NCBI GenBank assembly: GCA_038217425.1
Contig: JBBQPM010000197.1
Location: forward strand, 1 to 13,018
Source of the DNA: JAIEPT01 sp038217425
GTDB taxonomy: Bacteria; Planctomycetota; Planctomycetia; Gemmatales; Gemmataceae
Length of the DNA: 13,018 bases
Direction of reading: 5' to 3'
The number at the start of each line of letters is the position of its first letter. Within the stretch, counting starts at the first letter, position 1. Shown in pieces: positions 6,239-12,865 of the stretch. The position numbers and the translations under genes were made by a program. Below the pieces are notes generated by a model that did not search any database, was not told the origin of the DNA, and worked only from the letters and a program-made list of their open reading frames with translations.

Positions 6239-7480
6239 TTACTCAACCAACGTAATAATCCGGGTTCTGGCCGACATGTCCGTGGTCCAATCGACGCTAA
6301 AGGCGCCGTTGCCTCCCATTTCGACGTTGTAACTAATATACTGCGATCCGATCACATTATTGGTGCCGTTTCCAGTAACGTTTAGCGTACCTCGAGCGGC
6401 ATAAAATGTTCCGGACATTGAAGACCCCCCGTTTCCGCTTACATACAGCGTATTCTCCGAGCTTCGAGTTTGCCACAAGGAAATACCGCGGTAAATCCCC
6501 TCCGTAGGCGGAGAAAAACTGATCGAGCCGGTTCCATTGATGCTGATATTTGCACTATTGCTACTAGGGGCATTGACTACCATGACGCCGCTCGCCTGCA
6601 TGCTTCCCTGCCCGGTAAAAGTAAATCCGCCCCCGTCCATGTAATATATTCCCGGCAGCATTATCACGCTTCCTTGACCTGACACCGTGATGCCGCCCTT
6701 GTAAACTCCAGGCTGCAACACTTCTGTCTTGGTACCCGATATATGAGTTGGATTTTTAGACTGAACCACCATTTGAGTCGGATCGGGTTCTGGCAAGTAG
6801 GCCAGCGGGTCCGGTATCGGATTTTGACCGTTGACAATTTCCCCTCTCCAGATGCCGCTGCCGCTAATACCTGGCGTGCCTACGATGTGGAACTCCGGCG
6901 CCGTACAAATGCCGCCTCCTGTTGCGGTGGCCGCGTCGGGGGCGTTGGAGTTGACGATGATCGGAACTCCTTCGACCTTTAGCGACCCAGAGCCGGTATT
7001 AGTCAATGCGCCAGGCTTGGTTGGGTTCAAAACCATAATTCCTGCCTTAATATCCGCCCAGCGGCCTTGGGCGACGGCTCGTGCGCTCACTGGCAAATCC
7101 CCTGCGCCCCAAATTTTGCTAAACGACCGTTTGGTCGAACTGGTCACGATCACTTCAATATATCCCTTTAATCCTTTATAGGGCCCCGTCGTCGGCGGGA
7201 TAAAAACGTCGCAGTTGGAAAACCCATTTTTTGCTGCAGAAACAGTTGCAGCGGATTTGGCGCCGCCGTCACCATCGTCGCCGCCGAAAGCCTGCCATTT
7301 TTGAAACAAAATGTTAGCGCCGGCAAGAGTCGCTGCGTCTGCCGCAGATTGAGCCCGCTTTTGGTCATCTTGGAGCAACCCGCCGTCAACGACCAGCGCC
7401 AACGAACCCAGGAGCACTATGGAACAAGCTGCTACTAACAAAACTACTGTCCCTTTCCGAGGCCTTCTGGAAACGAGCAT
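6239..7480 (-). CDS. TadG-like pilus-assembly protein with a large passenger domain
   Basis: This 413-residue protein begins with a short basic head and one membrane helix (about 11-32), then 'VVDGGLLQDDQKRAQSAADAAT' (30-51). This is the signature of the putative Flp pilus-assembly TadE/G-like (Tad) domain found at the start of TadG proteins. The rest, from about residue 150, is Gly/Ser/Thr/Asn-rich with repeating short beta-like units ('GVYKGGITVSGQGSVIMLPG', 'FTFTGQGSMQASGVMVVNAP', 'YVSGNGGSSMSG', 'LNVTGNGTNNVIGS'), suggesting an extracytoplasmic beta-solenoid. It probably stays membrane-anchored with this domain outside. It is the last of three genes, 15 bases after the second, with AAGGAG before the ATG. 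It lacks a von Willebrand domain, which many TadG proteins carry. Confidence 0.8.
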   Translation of the reverse strand: MLVSRRPRKGTVVLLVAACSIVLLGSLALVVDGGLLQDDQKRAQSAADAATLAGANILFQKWQAFGGDDGDGGAKSAATVSAAKNGFSNCDVFIPPTTGPYKGLKGYIEVIVTSSTKRSFSKIWGAGDLPVSARAVAQGRWADIKAGIMVLNPTKPGALTNTGSGSLKVEGVPIIVNSNAPDAATATGGGICTAPEFHIVGTPGISGSGIWRGEIVNGQNPIPDPLAYLPEPDPTQMVVQSKNPTHISGTKTEVLQPGVYKGGITVSGQGSVIMLPGIYYMDGGGFTFTGQGSMQASGVMVVNAPSSNSANISINGTGSISFSPPTEGIYRGISLWQTRSSENTLYVSGNGGSSMSGTFYAARGTLNVTGNGTNNVIGSQYISYNVEMGGNGAFSVDWTTDMSARTRIITLVE

Positions 7481-7495
7481 AATGGAACTCCTTGT

Positions 7496-7951
7496 TTAGT
7501 TTGCCATAGGCATGATAGAGGTGCTAGAAAACGTACAGTGTTTCAAAAGCCCGATTTCCGGGACCCAATTGTAAGTGAGAGTTACCTTGACCGTGTTTTG
7601 CTTTCCGACGATTTCGCCGTTGACAATACTGGTTCTATAAGCAGCGTTGCTGCTGTCATAAGTTATTGAATAACTCAGTTTACTTAAATCCAAGAGGATC
7701 GCATTGGGCTTGATGACTGCTTGATATATTTGCTCGGCTGTCGGGGCAACGCCTCCGATATCCTTTGCAGATTGAGTGCCATGGACTACCGCGTACCGCG
7801 CCGCCTTTCTTGCGATCGACGCCATTTGTTGATACCGAAACACTCCAGCCGAGCCGACGAGAAGTCCAAGGACCAACAGGAAGAGGGCTGGATAAACTAA
7901 GGCGCATTCGACTGTAGTGGTTGCGGTCCTCTTCGTTCGATTTGCGATCAT
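7496..7951 (-). CDS. TadE-like pseudopilin (second gene)
   Basis: This 151-residue protein has a basic N-terminus, then 'TTTVECALVYPALFLLVLGL' (11-30) with Glu15, the conserved residue of TadE-type pseudopilin segments. A membrane helix follows to about 37, then 'FRYQQMASIARKAARYAVVHG'. The remaining 90 residues form an extracytoplasmic domain. TadE-like proteins are minor pseudopilins of the Tad/Flp pilus or type II-like secretion machine and are cut by a prepilin peptidase. None is encoded in this window. The ATG lies nine bases after the preceding gene's stop, and its AGGAG (minus strand) overlaps that stop region, so the two are translationally close. It is followed by the TadG-like gene. 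Confidence 0.85.
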   Translation of the reverse strand: MIANRTKRTATTTVECALVYPALFLLVLGLLVGSAGVFRYQQMASIARKAARYAVVHGTQSAKDIGGVAPTAEQIYQAVIKPNAILLDLSKLSYSITYDSSNAAYRTSIVNGEIVGKQNTVKVTLTYNWVPEIGLLKHCTFSSTSIMPMAN

Positions 7952-7960
7952 GGCTTTCTC

Positions 7961-8362
7961 CTAAGTAGGAAGTCGAGGGGACTGATATACTCGGACCGTC
8001 CGTTTAATTATGGTGTTAGAAGGAACGCCCGGAAGATTGGTCAGGGTCTTGAACGTGGAAGTGACCGTGCAATCCAGATAGGTGCCACTACTGTCGCTTC
8101 CCGTGGCAGTCATGACTTGGGGCTGTGGGCTCAGGTTCGGTGCATCGGCGAGCGCCGCCGCTGTTACGTTATCGTAAGCGGGCTGGATCAGAGAATAGGG
8201 GTCGCTTGCATTAAGTGCGCCATTTCGCGCGCAATTTGTTAGAGTGACAGACATGTAAAAAATCCTACTCCAGTCAACGCCAACTACGACGATAAAGATT
8301 AAAAACGGAGCCAATATAGCCATTTCAACGGCGGCGGCCCCTCGCCGGGATTTTCGTTTCAT
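7961..8362 (-). CDS. TadE-like pseudopilin (first gene of the cluster)
   Basis: This 133-residue protein opens MKRKSRRGAAAVEMAILAPF, the classic TadE form: basic head, 'RRGAAAVE' with Glu13, then a hydrophobic helix to about 33 and 'SVTLTNCARNGALNASDPYS'. The C-terminal 90 residues lie outside the membrane. A second copy follows directly, so the cluster carries two TadE paralogues and one TadG-like protein, a common planctomycete triad found apart from the tadABC/rcpA machinery genes. AAGGAG ahead of ATG 8362 makes the start firm. A 6-bp hairpin (8381-8398) lies just upstream. The c-di-GMP riboswitch at 9251-9156 points toward this gene from about 0.8 kb upstream. Confidence 0.88.
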   Translation of the reverse strand: MKRKSRRGAAAVEMAILAPFLIFIVVVGVDWSRIFYMSVTLTNCARNGALNASDPYSLIQPAYDNVTAAALADAPNLSPQPQVMTATGSDSSGTYLDCTVTSTFKTLTNLPGVPSNTIIKRTVRVYQSPRLPT

Positions 8363-8380
8363 CGATATTCTCCTTACAAA

Positions 8381-8398
8381 GACAACTTCGAGGTTGTC
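8381..8398 (-). promoter_or_regulatory. Small hairpin upstream of the first tadE-like gene
   Basis: A perfect 6-bp stem, GACAAC with GTTGTC, and a 6-base loop sits a few bases before the AAGGAG of the gene starting at 8362. It could influence translation or mark RNA processing. It has no U-tract, so it is not a typical terminator. Confidence 0.3.
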
Positions 8399-9155
8399 GG
8401 ATTATTCAAGTTTTCCAATTTTACAAATCAGCGTTAATGACCTAAGATTTGCTCACGCAGACACGTGTGCATCAATCTGACCCAGTGTAGATGGCTGCTT
8501 GAAGGTCGCCCGACCAATGGACAACTGTTCGGTCGTCCCGTGACAGGGCTGCGCCAAGATATGCGCAGGTTCGAATCTTCAACCAGCGAACCTTTAATGG
8601 GTATCGTCGAGCGATCTTCCCGCTGAGCGCCAAGTACACTTGCGATCAACGTGACATGTTTGTCTTCGAGCACTATATACCAATTCCGGAAGCTGTGACG
8701 AACCAATGGACGGGCGTTCCGCCGAGAGCAGATGCCGCGGCACCGTTAGTGCGGAGCGAGTACAAGGATTCGTTGGCCAACGGCGACTGGCTCGTGGCGA
8801 CGGCATGCGAACCGATTGCTAACGAGTGCTCGAGAGTCTGATCGCGGGCGGAGAGTCACGAGCTAAACGGTAATCCTATAGCCTTCGCACGTGAAGGTCT
8901 TGCTCGTGTTGGTTTCCCGACGCTTGAATTGCAGCGGATGCTCAAAGATGAGAGCAAGCATGACTCTGTTTTCAACGGCAATAGGGCGGACTATCCTCAT
9001 GTGCGAGAAAAGCCGCAAAGAATGGAACATATGAGACGCCTTTCGTGGTCCAGAAAAGGGTATCAACCGGACGCATTCTGGAATGGGTCCGGCGGGGCTT
9101 GAAGACATCTTCAAAGCCCGATCGCGAAACGCCTCGTGAGTACAACCTGTGCGGA
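8399..9155. other. 760-bp stretch between riboswitch and tadE-like gene, no confident gene
   Basis: No protein family is recognised. Several open frames overlap: 8434-8706 minus (TTG start), 8656-8841 plus (61 residues starting MFVFEHYIPIPEAV, open well upstream) and 8863-9159 minus (GTG start inside the riboswitch's last stem). None has a good ribosome-binding site or clear codon bias. Compact palindromes are frequent: 8504-8515, 8549-8568 (CTGCGC/GCGCAG), 8567-8593 (AGGTTCG/CGAACCT), 8882-8897, 9067-9092 and 9095-9119. The stretch may be a long structured leader of the tad-like transcript, decayed genes, or both. Confidence 0.45.
9067..9119 (-). promoter_or_regulatory. Two consecutive strong hairpins downstream of the riboswitch
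   Basis: On the minus strand, about 40 bases after the aptamer, 9119-9095 forms an 11-bp stem (gggctt, one bulged base, gaaga against tcttcaagccc) with a tiny loop. Immediately after it, 9092-9067 forms CCGGA/TCCGG plus CATTC/GAATG around a 2-base internal mismatch. Neither is followed by a U-tract. They are candidates for the expression platform or for pause or processing sites of the riboswitch transcript. Confidence 0.45.
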
Positions 9156-9251
9156 CCACACCATTCGGTAACCTGGCAGTCCGGCCGATGTATTGGCTTA
9201 GGACCCATGGCTTTGCGTCCCACCCTTACGGATGGTTTGCCCTTGTCGTGG
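9156..9251 (-). promoter_or_regulatory. Class I cyclic-di-GMP riboswitch aptamer (GEMM-I)
   Basis: Read on the minus strand, this follows the GEMM-I consensus closely. CCAC (9251-9248) can close with GTGG (9159-9156). AGGGCAAACC is at 9243-9234. A 6-bp stem CCATCC/GGGTGG is capped by a GTAA tetraloop of GNRA type (9229-9226). The near-invariant GACGCAAAGCC is at 9219-9209, followed by GGGTCCTAAG, a second variable stem-loop, and GGTTACCG (9173-9166). The base matching position 20 of the Vibrio Vc2 aptamer is G (9241), which points to c-di-GMP rather than the cGAMP-sensing A20 variants. It should regulate a minus-strand transcript. The nearest solid genes in that direction are the tadE/tadE/tadG cluster. 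Identification is from motif recognition, without a covariance-model run. Confidence 0.92.
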
Positions 9252-9287
9252 AAGCACAGACTCTGAGGCGCAGAAACCCCAACTCGA

Positions 9288-9390
9288 ACTCCATTTCATC
9301 GATCGACGGGGGTTATGGGGAACTTATAGGTTACCCTAAAGAGTTCCACTTCATCGATTGAACAGGGGGTTTTGGGGAAACTTAGGTTAA
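9288..9390. repeat. Imperfect direct repeat upstream of the riboswitch
   Basis: Two units of about 46-49 bases, 9288-9333 and 9342-9390, share 'tccaYttcatcgatYga', then 'gggggttWtgggg', 'aactta' and 'ggtta'. Each unit has two G-runs, so the plus strand carries four closely spaced runs. The position, between the likely promoter and the riboswitch on the minus strand, suggests a regulatory or structural role in the leader or an operator pair. Confidence 0.65.
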
Positions 9391-9430
9391 AAACTCGCCG
9401 CTGTCAAAAAAATAAAAATATATTTTCGAT
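9379..9430 (-). promoter_or_regulatory. Candidate promoter for the riboswitch transcript
   Basis: On the minus strand a perfect TTGACA (9407-9402) is followed 17 bases later by TAAGTT (9384-9379), a weak -10. An almost pure A/T tract (9408-9424) lies directly upstream like an UP element. Initiation near 9372 would place the riboswitch about 120 bases into the transcript, after the direct repeats. Confidence 0.4.
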
Positions 9431-9692
9431 AAATCGCCTTTGAAAGCCCCTACCTCAGCTTGCTTGCATGCCGCTTTTGTCATTAAAGGAATCGTCGCTC
9501 CTGCGCCAAGTACCTTGCACCTCGGCAGAAATCGGCGGCGGACCGGGATTGCATCACGAGGTTCGTTTTCCTCCAAGGACGCAACCGCTTTGCTGTGATT
9601 CCCTTGTAATGGCCGGTTCTGATGGGTAAGATCACTATCGCTTCACGGCAGGCGGACAATCCCTTTCCGGTATCTGGTCGGTTGGAATTCCC
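9431..9692. other. Upstream region of the large kinase gene
   Basis: No gene is seen here. The minus-strand frame 9382-9576 has no family motif and runs into the A/T tract. The plus-strand promoter for the kinase at 9693 should lie here, but no convincing -35/-10 pair stands out. Confidence 0.4.
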
Positions 9693-11837
9693 ATGATTTC
9701 GCTTTCGTGCGGATCCTGCAAAAAGAATCTCCACGTCAGGGACGAGTTGGCCGGCAAGAAAGTTCGTTGCCCGCAGTGCAAGCAGCCGGTAGCCATTCCG
9801 GACGTCGCCTTGGCGCCGGTCAAACCTCCCAAGCTTTCGTTCGCCGACGACGCCACCGTGCCGCCGCGCCCCGTGCCGCATAAAGAAGACGCCACCGTGC
9901 CGCCTCGACCGTTGGCGTCGACGGAGACCGTCTTTGTTCCTCGAACGGGGCACAATCATGCGGCGAACGATGATCGGCGTCGCGAATCGCTGAAAGCCGA
10001 AGCGAACTACGAAGTCGAAGGGGAAATCGCCCGCGGCGGCATGGGCGCCATCATGCGGGCCGTCGATCAGGACATCCGCCGCGAAGTCGCCGTCAAGTTC
10101 TTACTCAATCAAGCCGACCCCCGGCAGAAAGCCCGCTTCGTTGAAGAAGCCCAGATCACTGGCCAGCTTGAACATCCCAACATCGTGCCGATCCATCAAC
10201 TCGGCGTGCATCCGGACGGCCGGTGCTTCTTCTCGATGAAGATGGTCAAGGGGCAAAGCCTTGCCGAAATCTTGAAGGACGAGAAGAACGATACCACGTT
10301 GGGTCGCTTTCTCAACATCTTCGTCAGCATCTGCAACGCGATGGCGTACGCCCATTCGCGGGAAGTCGTGCACCGCGACTTGAAGCCTGCGAACGTCATG
10401 GTCGGCGATTTCGGCGAAGTCTACGTCATGGATTGGGGCCTGGCGAAGGTGCTCGGCAAGGAAGATCCAAGTGTGCCCTCGATCTCTTCGACGCAAATCC
10501 AACGAACGAAATCCTCGCCTATCATTACGCAGACGGGAAGCCCCGCCGACTCCAAATCGGGAGACAAGGTCTCTACCAACCGGCAGACGGTGGGCGACCT
10601 GACGCAAGTCGGGGCGATCATGGGGACGCCGGCGTATATGCCGCCCGAACAGGCGCAGGGCGCAGATGTCGATCCGCGTGCCGACGTCTATTCGCTGGGG
10701 GCCATCCTTTACGAGATCATGACGCTGACCCCGCCGGTCGGTCGCGGCGGCGACATGGTTGCGATCCTAATGCGCGTGGTCGAAGGCCAGATTGATCCGC
10801 CTTCGAAGCGGTCGCCGAAACGAGCCAAAGCTGGCTGGACTCCTTCGGAATTATCAGCCATCGCCATGAAGGCATTGGCGAAGCTACCCGAGGATCGCTA
10901 CCAGTCGGTCGAGGGGCTGCGTCGGGACGTGGAATTGTTTCTGGAAGGGCGTTCGGTCAGCGCCAAGCACGATACCTTTCGCGAGATGGCCTGGAAGCTG
11001 GTGAAGCGCAACAAGGGGGTAAGCATCACGGCGGCGGCGGCCCTGATGGTGCTGACGGTCGTCGCGGGGTTTTTCCTCAAGAGCAACTACGACGCGCGCG
11101 TCGTGGCGGAGAAGGCACAAATCAAGGCCGAGGAGAATTATCAAGCCTATCTGGTTCAGGTGAAAGGCTCGGTGCCGGTGTTGCTGCGGGCGGCGAGGGC
11201 GGCCCTCCAGGAACGGAAGTTCGACGACGCCCTGGTGCAGGCGAGCCTGGCGGCAAAGTCGGCCCCGGACAGTGCCGAAGCCCGGCTGCTCAAGGGACAG
11301 TTGCTGATTACCCGACAGCGCTTCACCGAAGCGCTCCCGGAGCTGGAGAAGGTTTTGAAACTCAAGGGGGAAGTCGCCGAGGTACGGAAGTTGACGGAGT
11401 TGTGCCGCAACGCCCAGCCCGAAGATGCGGCGGCGTTGCTGGCCTTCGCCGAGGTCTTCACGCAGCGGCAGGAGCATGCCCTGGCGGATGGCGTGCTGAG
11501 CGGCGAGGGCCAGAACGCTTTGGCCGCCCGGCAACGTCTCCTGGCGGCGTACCGCAAGCGGATCGAAGCCGCCTGGCCGGGCCAGGGTAACAGGCTGACG
11601 ATGAGCGTGACGGGGAAGTATTCCCTGTCCCTGTCGAAGGTCACGGATTTGACCCCCTTGCGGGGAATCCCGCTTTCCGAACTCGTTCTCCAGTTCAACG
11701 ACCAGATTCGCGACCTGGCGCCACTCCAGGGCATGCCACTCACCTCGCTGGACCTTAGCGCCTGTGCCCAGGTCCGTGACCTGACGCCGCTCCAGGGGAT
11801 GCGGCTCACCTCGCTGCGCCTTAGTGGCTGTACCTAG
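9693..11837 (+). CDS. Ser/Thr kinase with zinc ribbon, TM, TPR-like region and LRR start, cut by TAG
   Basis: This 714-residue protein starts with a zinc-ribbon-like motif (C6, C9, C26, C29), then a linker with DATVPPRP twice. The Hanks-type kinase spans about 106-420: GGMG glycine loop (115-118), VAVK Lys135, HRDLKPAN (227-234), DWG (247-249, replacing DFG) and GTPAYMPPEQ (311-320). An unusually long Ser/Thr-rich insert (about 253-306) lies between the last two. One membrane helix follows (about 443-462), then a helical TPR-like region (about 490-580), then leucine-rich repeats from about 649. The N-terminal kinase should be cytoplasmic and the TPR/LRR part outside. The reading frame continues past the TAG through 11865-12809, so the ancestral protein was about 1038 residues. 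All kinase catalytic residues are present. The Shine-Dalgarno site is weak, but the Cys motif supports ATG 9693. Confidence 0.92.
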   Translation: MISLSCGSCKKNLHVRDELAGKKVRCPQCKQPVAIPDVALAPVKPPKLSFADDATVPPRPVPHKEDATVPPRPLASTETVFVPRTGHNHAANDDRRRESLKAEANYEVEGEIARGGMGAIMRAVDQDIRREVAVKFLLNQADPRQKARFVEEAQITGQLEHPNIVPIHQLGVHPDGRCFFSMKMVKGQSLAEILKDEKNDTTLGRFLNIFVSICNAMAYAHSREVVHRDLKPANVMVGDFGEVYVMDWGLAKVLGKEDPSVPSISSTQIQRTKSSPIITQTGSPADSKSGDKVSTNRQTVGDLTQVGAIMGTPAYMPPEQAQGADVDPRADVYSLGAILYEIMTLTPPVGRGGDMVAILMRVVEGQIDPPSKRSPKRAKAGWTPSELSAIAMKALAKLPEDRYQSVEGLRRDVELFLEGRSVSAKHDTFREMAWKLVKRNKGVSITAAAALMVLTVVAGFFLKSNYDARVVAEKAQIKAEENYQAYLVQVKGSVPVLLRAARAALQERKFDDALVQASLAAKSAPDSAEARLLKGQLLITRQRFTEALPELEKVLKLKGEVAEVRKLTELCRNAQPEDAAALLAFAEVFTQRQEHALADGVLSGEGQNALAARQRLLAAYRKRIEAAWPGQGNRLTMSVTGKYSLSLSKVTDLTPLRGIPLSELVLQFNDQIRDLAPLQGMPLTSLDLSACAQVRDLTPLQGMRLTSLRLSGCT

Positions 11838-12680
11838 GTCCGGAACCTGACGCCGCTCAAGGGCATGCCGCTCAACTTGCTGATCCTTACTCTCACACAG
11901 ATCCAGGATCTGGAGCCGCTCAAAGGGATGCCGCTCACCACGCTTAACCTACACCAGTGTCCCCTCGTCCGTGATCTGGAGCCGCTCAAGGGGATGCCGC
12001 TTACCGCGCTGAACCTATACGCCTGCGTTGAAGTGCGTGATCTGGAGCCGCTCAAGGGGATGCCGCTCACCTCGCTGGACCTTCGTGGTAGCAAGGCGGT
12101 GCGTAACCTGGAGTTGCTCAAGGATATGAAGCTAACCTATCTGAATCTTGAGGGCTGCACCCAGGTGCGCGATCTGAAGCCGCTCAAGGGGATGCCGCTC
12201 ACCTCGCTGAACCTTTCTCGCTGTTCTGAGGTACGGGACCTGTCGCCACTCCAGGGCATGCCGCTTGCCACACTGAACCTCGCTGACTGCACCCAGTTCA
12301 AGAACCTGGAGCCGCTCAAGGGCTTGTCGCTCACCTCGCTGGATCTATGGGGCCTCCACCAGGTCAGTGACCTGGAGCCGCTGCGGGGCATGCCGCTCAC
12401 CTCACTGATGCTAATGAGCACCCAGGTCAGTGACCTGGAGCCGCTGAGAGGCATGAAGCTCATCACGCTGAACCTCGGAGGCCTGGCCAAGGTGCGGGAT
12501 CTGGAGCCGCTGAGAGGCATGAAGCTCACCTCGCTGTACCTTGGTGGGTGCAAACAGGTCAAGAACCTGGAGCCGCTCAAAAGCATGCCGTTGACTTCTT
12601 TAGCTATTTTCCAAACCGGCGTCACCGATCTGAGTCCTCTGGAAGGAATGGAACTGCGAGATATACGGTTGACCCCCGGG
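11640..12680 (+). repeat. Tandem 69-bp leucine-rich-repeat units
   Basis: About 15 units, each close to 23 codons, encode 'LxLxxCxxVRDLEPLKGMPL' followed by 'TSL'. DNA identity between units is high ('gagccgctcaaggggatgccgctcacc'-like blocks split over units), indicating recent duplication or gene conversion. The array spans the in-frame stop at 11835 without loss of periodicity. The last one or two units are more diverged. Confidence 0.9.
11835..11837 (+). other. In-frame amber codon interrupting the LRR kinase
   Basis: The codon follows 'GCT' where sister units read 'GCTQVRDL' or 'CAQVRDL' with a CAG codon. Here it is TAG, so a single C-to-T change explains the stop. Translation directly after it resumes 'VRNLTPLKGMPL' in the same frame. 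Confidence 0.9.
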
Positions 12681-12809
12681 AACATCACCCAGGGCCTGGA
12701 TCTCCTCCGCAACATGAAGAGTCTCCATTCCATTAGCATCAACGATACCCCCTTCTTTCCGGCGGCGGAGTTCTGGAAGAAGTATGACGCGGGGGAGTTC
12801 AAGAAGTAG
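11865..12809 (+). CDS. C-terminal LRR part of the interrupted kinase
   Basis: These 314 residues are in the same frame as the kinase part and are almost entirely leucine-rich repeats of the 'LKGMPLTSLNL' type. They end with 'SISINDTPFFPAAEFWKKYD' followed by 'AGEF', a tail typical of Gemmata-type LRR kinases. ATG 11865 falls inside a repeat and has no ribosome-binding site or signal peptide, so independent translation is doubtful. It is better viewed as the remainder of the 9693 gene: a nonsense-split pseudogene, a readthrough product, or a sequencing error. Repeats of this kind usually mediate protein binding. Downstream, 56 bases separate it from the IS4-like terminus. Confidence 0.8.
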   Translation: MPLNLLILTLTQIQDLEPLKGMPLTTLNLHQCPLVRDLEPLKGMPLTALNLYACVEVRDLEPLKGMPLTSLDLRGSKAVRNLELLKDMKLTYLNLEGCTQVRDLKPLKGMPLTSLNLSRCSEVRDLSPLQGMPLATLNLADCTQFKNLEPLKGLSLTSLDLWGLHQVSDLEPLRGMPLTSLMLMSTQVSDLEPLRGMKLITLNLGGLAKVRDLEPLRGMKLTSLYLGGCKQVKNLEPLKSMPLTSLAIFQTGVTDLSPLEGMELRDIRLTPGNITQGLDLLRNMKSLHSISINDTPFFPAAEFWKKYDAGEFKK

Positions 12810-12865
12810 CTCGGCGGGCGCTGCGGTTTCTTGGCGTTGCAGCCGCTGAAACGGGTTGAGCGAAT

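Noticed and set aside
8567..8593. tRNA-like 'ggttcgaatc' suggesting a tRNA T-arm
   Set aside because: The flanking bases do not form a T-stem, and no acceptor, D or anticodon arms can be placed. The sequence is better explained by the AGGTTCG/CGAACCT hairpin.
8363..9155. Group I intron between riboswitch and gene, as known for some c-di-GMP-II tandems
   Set aside because: I found short strings resembling parts of the S element but no matching P, Q and R elements or P3/P7 pairing on either strand.
8863..9159. 98-codon minus-strand frame as the direct riboswitch target
   Set aside because: It starts with GTG inside the closing stem of the aptamer, has no ribosome-binding site, runs through two strong hairpins and lacks codon bias or family motifs.
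9156..9251. cGAMP-specific GEMM-Ib variant instead of c-di-GMP
   Set aside because: The base equivalent to position 20 of Vc2 reads G (9241), as in c-di-GMP binders. Cross-specificity cannot be excluded without an assay.
9483..9959. Minus-strand frames opposite the kinase start
   Set aside because: They are antisense to the zinc-ribbon and linker of the large kinase and have no motif of their own.
11640..12680. Regular repeats resembling a CRISPR array
   Set aside because: The units are 69 bp without unique spacers and translate as leucine-rich repeats in one frame.
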